Part shown: one piece after another, positions 46,119-57,190 of the stretch
Position numbering within the stretch: position 1 is the first letter of the stretch
Layout: each line of letters begins with the position of its first letter
Assembly (NCBI GenBank): GCA_028583415.1
Contig: CM053266.1
Location: 79,242,149 to 79,306,148, forward strand
Source: Protea cynaroides
Lineage: Eukaryota > Streptophyta > Magnoliopsida > Proteales > Proteaceae
Reading direction: 5' to 3'
Length of the DNA: 64,000 nucleotides
The notes under the pieces: model-generated
Seen by the model: only the letters and a program-made list of their open reading frames with translations
The model's database searches: none
Told to the model about the DNA's origin: nothing
Program-made: the position numbers and the translations under genes

Positions 46119-46852
46119 CCCTGGCCAGTAGGGGCTTACGTGTTGGTATGGGTAGGGTATCAAGGGAAGTGTCATAGGCCGAGCCTCAGCACTTTAGCTC
46201 TATCTCTATTCCATGGTAGGGTGGATGGGGACGACAATAAACGTTAACCTTTGGGCTAGCCTCCACACCCTGTACATAGAGGCAAGGCGGCCACCAAACC
46301 TTTCTATAGCGCATTGCAAACTTATTTACCAGACCACAGATATGAATTGATTGCATGCATATGTTTGTTGCATTGTTTTGTTTGCTCACTGAGCCATGAT
46401 GTGTGCTCACCCTCTCGACGTCAAATAATTTTAGTTGATGTTGCAGGTACTACGGTCGAAGATTATATGAGTGCTCTAGTGTACGGGTGTGTTGCTGCCA
46501 TGGAAGCCGAAGACTTAGTGGATACGCATGATCCCTCATTCGAGTGCAACTCATGCATATTCGATTAGATTTTTTTCATTTGAATTTATTAAGGAAATAT
46601 AATTGATATTTTATTTACTTTTGTCTCAGTTGATACAACATAAATTGATACTTTATTTATGATTATCACAATTAGATTCCTCAGTTCATTTATTATTAAG
46701 ACTTCCGTTATTGTGTATTTATTCTGACTATGGTTGTGGATGTGTATGGTTTTATTTTCAATGGACACAGCCTATTAGAGATCCTGGTTGAACCGTTGGT
46801 TTATTAGCGGTTCATCACACCGTTCTGAATGGTGCAGAATTGGGGTGTGATA
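46119..46852 (+). repeat. 3' LTR of B, second part, with small-gene exon
   Basis: After CCCTG the B LTR resumes and ends at TGTGATA, its terminal CA changed to TA. The small-gene exon is at 46447-46568: 122 bp, still open, but the CECNSC motif has become FECNSC, breaking a Cys after insertion. GCACC at 46853-46857 closes B. Confidence 0.93.
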
Positions 46853-48888
46853 GCACCTATCTTGACCATCCCACCACCAGGCTTACCGTTTACCCTATAT
46901 ACGGATGCCTCAGGGTTGGGTCTTAGATGTGTATTGATGCAAGGAGAACAGATGATTGCCTACGCATCAAGACAGTTGAAAGAGCATGAGAAGAATTATC
47001 CTACACATGATTTGGAGTTAGCAGCGGTTATACGTGCAATCAAGACTTGGAGACACTACCTTTACGGTAAAAAGTTTCAGATTATGTCAGATCACAAGAG
47101 CTTAACCTATCTTTTCACTCAAAGGACCTGAATATGAGACAGAGGAGATGGTTGGAGTTATTAAAAGATTATGATTGTGACATCCAGTACCATCCGGGTA
47201 AGGCAAATGTTGTGGCTGATGCCTTAAGCAGAAAGTGGGCATTAAAACCGGAGGCAGGACCAAGTACAAATGTTACATTATGTGTTGCAGCCTCAAGCTC
47301 AACAGAGAATGATGAAGAGTATATAATAGTGACTGCAAGAGATCCAGTGGAATAGGGCTTAATTCATAAGTTTACATTGATGTTCGCAGCCTTGAAGATC
47401 TCATCAGATCTCATAGATGAGGTCAAGGTAGCAATCCTACAAGATCCACACCTCAAGACTGTACAAGAAGATCTAGATAAGGGTAACAACAATTCTGGCT
47501 TTACCTTGGATTCAGACAAGGTACTCAGGTATCGTGGACGATTATGTATACTTGAGAGTGAAAACTTAAATATCAGAGATCGAGTTATGATAGAAGCTCA
47601 TTACACTCCATACTTGGTACATCCAGGAAGCACCAAAATGTACCATGATTTAAGAAGATTATATTGGTAGAGGGGTATGAAAGCAGATATAGCTCATTTC
47701 GTATTCTAATGCCTGAATTGCCAGCAAGTTAAAGCAGAAAGGCAGAGACCCGTAGGTTTACTACAACCATTATCGGAACCTGCATGGAAGTGGGATTGTA
47801 TCACAATGGATTTCGTCACTGGCCTACCCTTGACACCAAGATCGGTGGATGCAGTTTGGGTTATAGTCGATCGACTTACCAAGACAGCTTGATTCATTGC
47901 TGTCAGACCTCAGTATACCATGGAGAAACTAGCCAAGCTATATGTAGAAAATATAGTCAGACTTCATGGCGTCCCAGAGAGTATAGTATCTGACAGAGAT
48001 CCTCGTTTTACATCAAAGTTCTGGGAAGGATTACAGAAAGCTATGGGAACCAAGTTGAAGTTTAGTACAGCTTTTCACCCTCAGACGGACGGCCAGTCAG
48101 AACGAATTATTCAAATTTTAGAGGATATGCTCCGACCTTGTGCCCTAGATTTCAAAGGAGCTTGGGACGAGAAGCTATCGCTCATCGAGTTTGCTTATAA
48201 TAATAGCTACCAGGCTATAATTCAGTTGGCTCCATATGAGGCACTCTATGGGAAGAAATGTCGTACACCTCTGTTATGGAATGAGGTGGGAGAAAGAAGA
48301 ATTGTAGGACCGGAGTTTGTCGAAGAAACTTGTCGAGTGATTGATCTGATCAAGGAAAGAGTGAAGACAGCTCAAGTTTGACAGAAACACTATGCGGATA
48401 ATTGACGTCGAGATCTGGAGTTTGCAGTAGGTAACAAGGTATTATTGAAGATATCACCTGTGCGAGGTCTGAAACGGTTTGGTAAGAAGGGGAAGCTATG
48501 CCCCAGGTACATAGGATCATACGAGATATTGATCAGACGTGGTAATGTGGCATATCAACTGGCCCTACCACCATCCATGTCAAGCATTCATGACGTGTTT
48601 CATGTATCTTTATTGAAGAAGTATGTCAGGGATCCATCGCACATCTTGACAGCAGACCCACCAGACTTGACAGAGGACTTAACATTTGAAGTGGTACCTG
48701 TGATGCTCACAAGCCGAAAGGTACAACAACTTCGAAGCAAGGATATCCACTATGTGAAAGTGCATTGGAAAAGCTACGATGTCGAAGAAATTACTTGGGA
48801 GGAGGAGAGCGTGATGAGAAAGGAGTATCCTAACCTTTTCGACGATCAAGGTACATTCAAATTTCGAGGCCGAAATTTCTTTTAAGGG
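46853..48888 (+). pseudogene. Pol of G, part 2: RNase H, integrase, chromodomain-like tail
   Basis: It continues part 1 after B. RNase H (LYTDASGLGLR), a 1-bp deletion near 47128, then one frame through DIQYHPGKANVVADALSRK, the integrase zinc finger (CLNCQ), core (TMDFVTG, SDRDPRF, SERIIQILEDM) and a tail with VKVHWKSYDVEEITWEEE. Stops: 47353, 47668, 47707, 47890, 48379 and 48403; several are CGA, CAG or TGG codons changed by C-to-T on one strand. Integrase joins cDNA to chromatin; the tail may read histone marks. Confidence 0.92.
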
Positions 48889-48952
48889 TGGAGGAGTTGT
48901 GAAACCTACATGCAAATTTCAGGGATGAAATTTCTTTTAAGTGTGGGGGAGT
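48889..48952 (+). promoter_or_regulatory. Duplicated polypurine tract of G
   Basis: Two copies of a 55-bp block, AAATTTC..GAAATTTCTTTTAAG then GTGG-AGGAGTTGT, stand in tandem. The first is followed by TGTGAAACC, a decayed LTR start; the second (GTGTGGGGGAGT) abuts the real LTR at 48953. Confidence 0.75.
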
Positions 48953-51261
48953 TGTAAGACCCGCACCCAATGAACCCGATCTAAACCTCGATTTCATGTC
49001 ATATCAGGTCTTCCGATCATCACCGGGCCAGACGGGAAGAGCGGGATGAGCGTATGACAATCAGGTACAAAATCGGACCAAACAGACCAACTTAAGTATG
49101 AATTTTATTCATACCGGTGGATGGTACCAGTCTATGGTACCGGTCGACCGGTATAGTCTGCGCAGCAGACTACCAGGATCTGGAATTGGATCTCTGCAGG
49201 TCTCACTTTCCTAATTCCGAATCCTAGGACTTTCCTAATCCTAAGAAGCTTCCTAAACCTAATTCCTAGCCTATTTAAACCCCTCTAAACCTGCTAGAAT
49301 CCCTTCCATTGATCCTCACAAACCCTAGAGAGGAGAAGGAGATTGGAGAAGGAGAAGGAGCTAGGAAGAAGAAGGAAGAGCCACCATTGCCGTTCGACGA
49401 CGCACACCTTACGTCGATCGACGGTAAGTGTTTAAACCCTCCCTCTCACATTATGACTCTAGGATGGTTGGGTTGCTTGGATCAATACCATGCAAAGCAG
49501 GTATTGACCTAAACCCTACTTTGCCGTCAAACCATAATTTAGTCGTTAAACCCTATATTCGAGTTCTAGGATGAATACCATCAAAACTAGACTTGAATGG
49601 AGTTGGAAACAACTCTAACTCAAAGCTCAGACTTAGAATATGTAGGAGAAACCCTAGAATCAATAGAGAGTGATCGATGACAGTCGAAAAACCAAGTGTA
49701 TGGTCTTCCGGAGATATACCGGTCGACCATACCGGTCGCACCCCATGCGACCGGTACCTCTCGGGGAGTGGCCTGTGGGGACCGGCTGACCATACCGGTC
49801 GTAGGTTTTCCCATAGTGCTACGACCGGAACATGCGACCAGTCAGCTCTGTGAGTGTATTTTTGTAACCTCGTTGGTTTCCGACCAACGTAAACCCTAAA
49901 AAACTATTCTAATTGAACCCTAATATCATGTAGGACTTTGTGATAGCACGTTTGGATCTTGCGACGTGGAGCAAGCTATCAAATGAGCGTCAGGTAAGGG
50001 AATCGGACCTAAACCCTAATAATTAACGGACAGTAAACCGTTGCTAATAACCTTGAATCTTTGGTACGATGTTTATGCATTCTCACATGTTATCTATTAT
50101 TTCCAGTTATTATATTTGTTCATGCATATTCCATATGCTAGGATGTGATTGTTAGGCATGTGATTGTTTTCGTTAGTGTGTAGAATGGGAAGGGCCTAGG
50201 GTCTGGGATCATTCCTCACACTAGCACCTTTTCGTAGCATTCTATCTTAGCATGCTTGGTGCGGGTAGGGCATCAGGGGGAGGACATGGTACTGTAGTCT
50301 CTGGCCTGGCCACCAGACTTTAGCTCTATCTCTATGCCATAGGGAGTTATGTTGGGATAGAGTCTACTTGCGTATTGTTCTGTCTTAGTATGCTTGGTGC
50401 GGGTAGGGCATCAGGGGGAGGTCGTGGCACTGTGGTCTCCAGCCTAGCCACCACGCTCTAGCTCTATCTCTATGCCGTGAGGAGCTGTACTGGGATAGAG
50501 CCTACAATGATGACATATAGGATTGGTTAGTTGCGAGCCCAGTTTGCAAGCCCTAGCCAGTAGGGGCTTATGTATTGGTATGGGTAGAGCATCAGGGGAG
50601 GTAGTGGATGCCTTAGCTCTATCTCTATTCCATGATGGGTGCATGTGGGTCAGCAGCGGTGTGATCTACTGTGCAATGCTACACACTCGTGTATAGAGGT
50701 GCGGTGGTCGCCAACTCTTTCTATAGCACATTGTAAACTTAAACCAGGCCACAACATAAAATGATTGTTACTCATGCATATAATATTGATACACTGTCTG
50801 ATTGTCTTACTGAGCTAAGTTGTGAGCTCACCCTTTGTATATACACTGTTTTTAGATGTTGATGCAGGTTACACGGTGGACGACTATATAAACGCTCCGG
50901 CGTATGGAGGTGTTGCTGCTCTGGACGTACAAGCAGGAGAGGACGAGCATGACGCTTCATGCGAGTGCCCTTTCTGCGTGTACCTTTGAATTTATTTTAT
51001 TTGTTTCAGTTATTTTTAAAATGATGTAAAGATATTTAATTACGTTTGGAATTTGGATAATTGAATATTTATTTAAATTTATCAATAGAATACTCAGTTC
51101 ATTTATTTAAAGACTTCCGCTGTATTTATTATATTCTGATTGTGATTATGTGCGAAGGTTTGTATGAGTGGACACGGTCTTATTGAGATCCTGGTGTGAA
51201 CCGTTGGTTCAGTGACAGTTCACTCACACCATTCTGGTTGGTTCAGAATTGGGGTGTGACA
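48953..51261 (+). repeat. 3' LTR of element G (2309 bp)
   Basis: It matches 13865-16158. The palindrome is intact (49138-49153), the TATA-like TATTTAAA is at 49272-49279, and motif cluster 2 is at 49715-49845. The small-gene exons are at 49463-49500, 49934-49993 (with a TGA) and 50868-50989. It ends at GGGTGTGACA, and F gag resumes at 51262. Confidence 0.93.
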
Positions 51262-52315
51262 GTTTGAATGTCCTTGTATTCCCTCCGTTATATGAATTTC
51301 CAGTTGGCCTCTTAATACCCATGTTTTGAGCAAAATAGCTCTCTTTCTGGCTCGACTCTATCACTCGAGCAATTTGTACAGCTTCGTTGTAGACTTTCTT
51401 CTCAAGTCCGAGTACATGTTCACGAATACTTCCCCTAAGTCCCATGACGAACCTTCGGGTCTTCATATCTTCTGCTTGCATACTGACTGGTGCAAAGAAG
51501 AACAGCTCCTCATAACACTGTTGATATGCATCGACGGTCATCTGTCCCTGATACAAACTCAGGAACTCTTTCTCCATAGGATCTCTGAAACTCCTAAGAA
51601 AATACTTCTCAAAGAATGCATCTTTATATATATCCCAAGTCAATTGGGTGTGCTTTGTCAACAGATACGTCCGTGTGGACTTCCACCAGTGGTGTGCATC
51701 GCCTTTCAGCATGAACGTTGCACACAACACTTTCTCTTCTTCGTTCACCGTCATCATCGTGAAATTCCTCTCCATCTCATCGATCCAGTGTGCTGGCCAC
51801 AACGGATCAGCTGGCTTGCCACTATACTCTCTGGGCTTCATCTTCAGAAAATGTTCAACTAGTCTAGAGTGGTCTAGTTGATGAGGAACATAAGCCTCAT
51901 ACATAGGTGGTGGGTATTGATATCCACCTGGAACTACTTCAGGGTTTTGCACTTGAGCCTGCATGATGGGAGTCTGAGGTGCATGGGGCATTGTGTTAAT
52001 TCCCCCTGGTACTATGCTTGCCTGTCCTGCTGGCCTCGGTGTCGTCTGTGCAGCTGGAAAAGCCATGCCCCTGGCAGCTTGCATAGTGGCTTGTACCTGT
52101 TGTATTTGCTGTAGCTGTTGTGCCAAATTCATTACGACTGTAGCCAGGTCTGTAGGTGGAGCTGGCAGATTTGTATGATTTGTCTGCCCATTAACTACGG
52201 ATGGTGTCGTGTTCAGATTCTCCTATGTTTCAGGATGTATATGGTTGTCTTCCTCCACAGGTGGTGGTGGTGGAATAGAGTTACGGCTTTGTCTGGTCAC
52301 TCTGCGTCCAGCCAT
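51262..52315 (-). pseudogene. Gag of element F, N-terminal and core parts
   Basis: ATG at 52315 gives MAGRRVTRQS. A TAG at 52223-52225 replaces a Gln codon; after it the frame is open for 300 residues: LAQQLQQIQQ, the gag core (LCATFMLKGDAHHWWKSTRTYL, FFEKYFLRSFRDPMEKEF) and the linker, up to the G insertion. The zinc knuckle continues at 13864. It is very close to B gag. Confidence 0.92.
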
Positions 52316-52808
52316 TATCTGCTCTGGTAGTGGTAATGCCCGAAAATCATAGAATACGTGAGGCAATCATCATATACTTCATTGTCATATTTAAATCCAC
52401 TAGTCAATGATATTTTCAAATTTTTCAGATCATTCTGTCAAAAATACTGTATTTTCCATCGTAGGGTCGATGGATGTCCGACCCTAGGGTATGTGACCCT
52501 GAGAACCACTGTTACTTACCGAGAGCCTAGGGTCAATGGTAGGGTCTGACCCTAGGATCGACCCCTAGTTCTCTGTTAGATCACCGAGAGGCTAGAGTCG
52601 ATGAGGGGGTCGGAGGTAGGGTCGAATGTCTTGGTCGAATTATGCGACCCTAGGACTGAAAATTAGGTTTTTAATCCCGATTTTTGGATCTATTTCTCAT
52701 TCTTTCTCCTCCTTTCCGACTCGGCTCGTTCCTCTGAGTTTCTATAGTGACAACTCCGACCCGTTGGTATTTTTGCTTCTCTTTTCGACGTCTACTCCTT
52801 CTCTACAG
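52316..52808 (+). promoter_or_regulatory. Predicted promoter and first exon of F antisense gene
   Basis: The interval holds a cluster of the family 1 motif (52460-52665: AGGGTCGATGG, CCGACCCTAGGG, CCGAGAGCCTAGGGTC and others), then a CT-rich likely first exon ending CTACAG at 52808. The order is the mirror image of B and G because F is inverted. No clear TATA box. Confidence 0.55.
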
Positions 52809-53243
52809 GTATGTTCTCTACGGTTTCATGTTTTTAGGGTTTCTTAACTAGGTTTTTGCTCGTTTATATCGTTTTCTTTAAATTAAACTTTTTCCAACCG
52901 TAAAAATTCGATTTTTAATGGAGGCTTTTGTTGTTGGTGACTCAATAGACGAAAGCCCTCAAAAATATTTGAGTTTCATCGGTTGGTTATCGAGAAACTT
53001 GAAATTTCCCATTTTTGCCCTAATTTGTCGAGATTTTTGAATTTCTTTCTTCAAATTCAATCTTCTTAGATAAAATTTCCAACTGTATGAGTCTTACAGG
53101 ATAGTTTAGAATCTATATAAGTCCTCCTGCCCACGTGTATGGGTGAAAAGTGAGGCTTTTGACCAATTTATGTCGTTATAATGCCGAAATTTTTGGGTTT
53201 TTCATCTTTATTAAGCCATTATCTGTTTTTTTTGTTTTTGCAG
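52809..53243 (+). other. 5' leader intron of the F antisense gene
   Basis: Donor CTACAG/GTATGT and acceptor TTTTTTTTGTTTTTGCAG/ATAAT give 435 bp. Both sites are close to the plant consensus and the ATG follows six bases later. Long stretches match the B intron. Confidence 0.7.
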
Positions 53244-53248
53244 ATAAT

Positions 53249-54500
53249 ATGGCTCGTACCAAAGTACCTAGGGTTTATGACCTAGTTTGTTTTCATTCTA
53301 ACGAGGCTAAGGCACAGTATGCCCGCTACGCTCATAAGAAGGTAGAGGGAGGTTGTTGTGTGGACTTGGCTAGTGTAGCCTTGTTCGATGTAGATAGAGC
53401 TTTTGGTGACATGGGTTGGCTTCCCGTAATCACCTACGACGCCTGTACCCGTCCAGATTTGGTGAGACAGTTTTATTGTAATCTCCAGGTGGTGGGAGAT
53501 CACAATAACACTGAGAGGGGTAGGGAGCTCAGGATCACGATCTATGTCAAGGGAGTAGAGGTTTCCTTTGACTATCGGCAGTTAGCGGACCTCTTGGGCA
53601 TTCCATACGATGGCCCCTTGGTGTACTGTGCCCCCAGAGAGCCCCAATTCTTTTCCTTGGAGATGAGGTCTGAGATAAACCGTTAGCTTATCAGAGAGGA
53701 TCGCTGGGAGATGAAAGCGATCTACCTACATCCAAAGCCTTGGCTGTACTGTAAGATCATTCAGCACAACCTGATACCTCAGAGTGGACACTATGAGAGG
53801 ATCTCCCAGTTGACCCAGTATTTACTCTACTGTATCTGCACTAGACAGCCTGTCTGCCTCCCTTATATTATTATGCGGACGATGATCAGTGCCACACTGC
53901 CAGGTCAGGTAGGCAACCTGCCTTATAGATGCCTGATCACTACATTGCTTACCCGCCTGGGTGTTGATTTGGTGGATGAGAGGATTTAGGAGAAATCCTT
54001 CTCATCACCTCTAGATTGGTAGGCCATCTGTAAGATGGGCATACGGGATGCTCAGGTCAGCAACGATGAGAGGATGCTCAGGTCCTCGTACACGGGTGGA
54101 GATGGCAGACGCTGAGGCAGCAGCAGCAGCCGCTGGAGCAGAGGTTCATGGGGGTGATGCTGGGGATGAGGATCGTTTGTACATGGATGTGGACTCCCTA
54201 CCTCCTCCATCACCTACACATACTACGGGAGCTGGTCCTTCACATGCAGCTGGTCCTTCACACCCACCTTCTGATGACATGATGGGGATACTACGTGAGA
54301 TTAGAGAGGCTCAGCGCATGTCTGATCTGAGGGTGGGAGAGCTTCTAGATTCTCAGTGCGTGATTGATCAGCGGGTTTTTGATCTCACAGCTAGTCTCCA
54401 GATGATCCAGACTCATGTAGCTTGGTTGACTAGAGTCTATGCTGAGGACTACGTCAAAAACCGCGAGGCATCGCCTCCCCCATCACCTCCAGCTTCATGA
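53249..54500 (+). pseudogene. Antisense gene (aORF) of element F
   Basis: MARTKVPRV starts a 146-residue open stretch (VDLASVALFDVDRAFGDMGW, LVRQFYCNLQVVGD, IYVKGVEVSFDYRQLADLLGIP) to a TAG at 53684, then more of the same frame (GHYERISQLTQYLLY, MRTMISATLPGQ), two further TAGs (53987, 54020) and a frameshift near 54080. The C-terminal part is open to 54500 with two 14-residue repeats and the tail SPPPSPPAS. The TAG at 53684 is also present in B. It may encode a DNA- or RNA-binding accessory protein; that is inference. It is the best N-terminal copy in the window. Confidence 0.8.
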
Positions 54501-54788
54501 TGTATTTTTCTTTTATTTTTTTTCTTTTGTATTACAGAGTAACTGTCCGGATTGTGGACTGTACTCCGCTTTAGATATGTGTATATACGTTTGTTTTTCA
54601 TTCGAGTGTATATGAATTTGTTTCTCATTTAATAGATGCATTATTATCTTTCAATTTTTGTCTCAAACAACACAGATGCTTATGGTGTGTTATTATTACA
54701 GCTTTTAAATTTTATCCTATCTCAGTTCACAACTTTTGTGGTAGTATACTGGTTTAAAAGACAGGTCCTGAGAGCTCTGATATCAAGT
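54501..54788 (-). other. Leader of F with primer-binding site
   Basis: Non-coding and AT-rich. The primer site, minus strand 54774-54785, reads TGATATCAGAGC, one change from the iMet site. Transcripts of the antisense gene would run through it into the LTR. Confidence 0.8.
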
Positions 54789-55066
54789 TGTCACACCCCA
54801 ATTCCGCACTATTCAGAACGGTGTGATGAACCGCTAATAAACCAACGGTTCAACCAGGATCTCAAATAGGCTGTGTCCATTAGCTTAAACCATACACATC
54901 CACAACCATAATCAGAATAAATATACAATAGCAGAAGTCTTAATATTAAATGAACTGAGAATCTAAATGTGATAATTATAAATAAAATATCCAATTATGT
55001 TGTATCAACCGAGACATAAGTAAATAAAATATCAAATTATATTTCCTTAATGGTTCAAATAAAAAT

Positions 55067-55187
55067 CTAATCGAAAACGCATGAGTTGCACTCGCATGAG
55101 GAGTCATGCGTTTCTACTATATCTTCAGCCTCCATTGCAGTCACGTTCCCGTACACAAAGCATTCATATAATCTTCCACAGTGGTAC
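55067..55187 (-). pseudogene. LTR small gene, last exon (copy in F, frameshifted)
   Basis: The exon begins after GATGATGCAG and encodes VEDYMNA, then a 1-bp deletion shifts the frame; in the other frame MEAEDIV and CECNSC are still readable. It is 121 bp, against 122 bp in all other copies. Confidence 0.6.
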
Positions 55188-56811
55188 CTGCATCATCAAC
55201 TAAAAATATTCAAATTCAAAAAGGGTGAGCATACATCACGGCTCAGTGAGCAAACAAAACAATGCAACAAACATATGCATGCATTCAATTCATATATGTG
55301 GTCTGGTATATAAGTTTGTAATGTGCTATAGAAAGGTTTGGTGGCCGCCGCACCTCTATACACGAGTGTGTGGAACCGCTCAACCGATCAAACACCATCG
55401 CTGCCCCCACATGCACCCACCATGGGATAGAGATAGAGCTAAAGTGCTTAGGACCGCACCACATCACACTTCCCCTGATGCTCTATCCATACCAACACGT
55501 AAGCCCCTATTGGCGAGGGCTTGCAAACTGGGCTTGCAACTAACCAATCCTAATGTCAAACAGTGTATCCAATGCCTCACCCCAGCATCCCTCAATACGT
55601 CCATAGAGATAGAGCTAAGGCGCCCCGGCAGAGTTGAAGACTACACGGTCCGAGACCACCTCCCCTGATGCCCTACGACGTAATAGTTCTGCTAAGGTAA
55701 TGGCGATACGACGATGTTAGTGGACAAGACTTGAGTAGAGATAGGGCTAAAGTGCTTAGGACCGCACCGCATCACACTTCCCCTGATGCCCCACTCGCAT
55801 CAAGTACACTAACCATACACAAACATTCACATGCCTATTCCTAGCATCATCATCATCATCATGTTGTAAATAAACTGAATTAAATATGCATGAACAGTAA
55901 TAACAAGAATAGTAGATGACATATGATATGCACATTACAATCATACAATCAGAGAATCATACATAGGATTGGACTCAATAAACGAAAATAGTTTATTATT
56001 AGCCAATTAGTTTAGGTCTTGTTCCCTCACCTTTGCTTGAGTATAAATCCTCTTTCAAGCTTTAAGAATCACCTTTATATCAATAGGAAAACCTAACAAG
56101 TCGATAGATTTTAATTAGAATTCATTCCAACAGTTTTAAGCTTGCTGTAAAGCTAGGGTCGCAGGATGGGTCGCAGGTTGGGTCGCAGGTTTTTGCGACA
56201 CCAGGGTATAGGGTCGATGCTAGGGTCAGTTATCCCATCGACCCTAGGTGCAACCGCAGCTTCCTTGGACTTCTCGGGAGCTAGGGGTCGATCCTGTGGT
56301 CTGGTAGGGTCGATTCCCAATCGACCCTATGTGCGACCGCACGTGATTTGAGTCGACATTTTCATTCTACAGTCTAATCTTTCATGTTTGGGTCCTTTGG
56401 CTTACTTCCACAGTCCATTCTATGCTTGTTCTATGGCTTAAAACTCCAGGTTACTTCCTTACTTTGTCTACCATGATTCCCTCCATGGATTTCATTGAAA
56501 TCTTCCCATGGATGGATGATTTGGGTTTCTCCTAGATCATACCCTCTTCATGAACTATTCTAAGGTCTTAAACAATTCATGGAAAGCATATCCATACCTC
56601 AGGTTTGCTGAGATTCAGAGGTTTCTCTGAATTTCTTCCCTTTAGTCTTCTTCTCCAATTCTCCTTCTCTTCTCTTTCAATTAGGGTTTCAAAAGGAGTG
56701 AAAGTGGCTAAGGGACATCCTATTTATAGAGGAAAACCTCCCAAAATAAGTCTCATTGAGATTAGGAAAGAATTCCCTTGAAATTAGGAAAGTTTTCTAT
56801 TTACGGTTTAT

Positions 56812-57006
56812 GTCGGTGATCCTAGGGTCGATGCTAGGGTCGCAGATCCCGTCGACCCTAGTGTTTCAGTTGTCCGACCCTAGGACTAAAAGTCATGGGT
56901 CTGATTTCGGTCGGTGATCCTAGGGTCGATGCTAGGGTCGCAGATCCCGTCGACCCTAGGGTTTCAGTTGTCCGACCCTAGGACTAAAAGTCATGGGTCT
57001 GACTTC
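56812..57006 (-). repeat. 98-bp tandem duplication in F LTR motif cluster
   Basis: Two nearly identical 98-bp units (from 56812 and 56910) each carry CCTAGGGTCGATGCTAGGG, CCCGTCGACCCTAG and TCCGACCCTAGG. It doubles the number of motif copies upstream of the TATA box. Confidence 0.92.
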
Positions 57007-57190
57007 CTGATGAGGTGGGATCGACCCTACCTCTTTAGGTATGCAACCCTACCCCCTATTTTACTATTTTTGGGTCAGTTTCATACCTGGTCTTGCTATT
57101 TCCTTCACGCACTTGGTCCATTTGGCTCGACCATGATAGGTAGCCCTGGTACAAGGTGCTAAGACCGGTTAGTTCGATATGGGTCTTACA

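Larger units (their letters stand above)
21424..46852 (+). mobile_element. Element B: near-complete family 1 chromovirus (Tekay/Del-like)
   Basis: The 5' LTR is 21424-23690 (2267 bp) and the 3' LTR is 31052-46852 with C inside it (2268 bp without C). The internal order is iMet primer site, antisense gene, gag, gag-pro intron, pol and polypurine tract. Both sides carry GCACC. It is the most complete element in the window, but pol has two stops and three small deletions and gag has two stops, so it would need a helper. Confidence 0.95.
13865..51261 (+). mobile_element. Element G: family 2 chromovirus (Tekay/Del-like), nested host of B
   Basis: LTRs at 13865-16158 and 48953-51261 flank gag and pol in one orientation; pol is split by B between 21423 and 46853. 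The element is inserted in F gag. The right flank is GTTTG. The left junction reads AAGGGTTTGTAAG, which would give the same GTTTG duplication if one TG of a TGTG were lost. The pol C-terminus (VKVHWKSYDVEEITWEEE) resembles the chromodomain-like tail of Tekay/Del elements. It has about nine pol stops and one frameshift. Confidence 0.9.
54789..57190 (-). repeat. 5' LTR of element F (2402 bp)
   Basis: Plus-strand ends are TGTCACACCCC and GGGTCTTACA. Contents on the minus strand: TATA box (56721-56728), motif clusters (56155-56345 and 56812-57060, the latter with a 98-bp tandem duplication at 56812 and 56910) and the small-gene exon (55067-55187). It is inserted in J at 57190. Confidence 0.92.
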
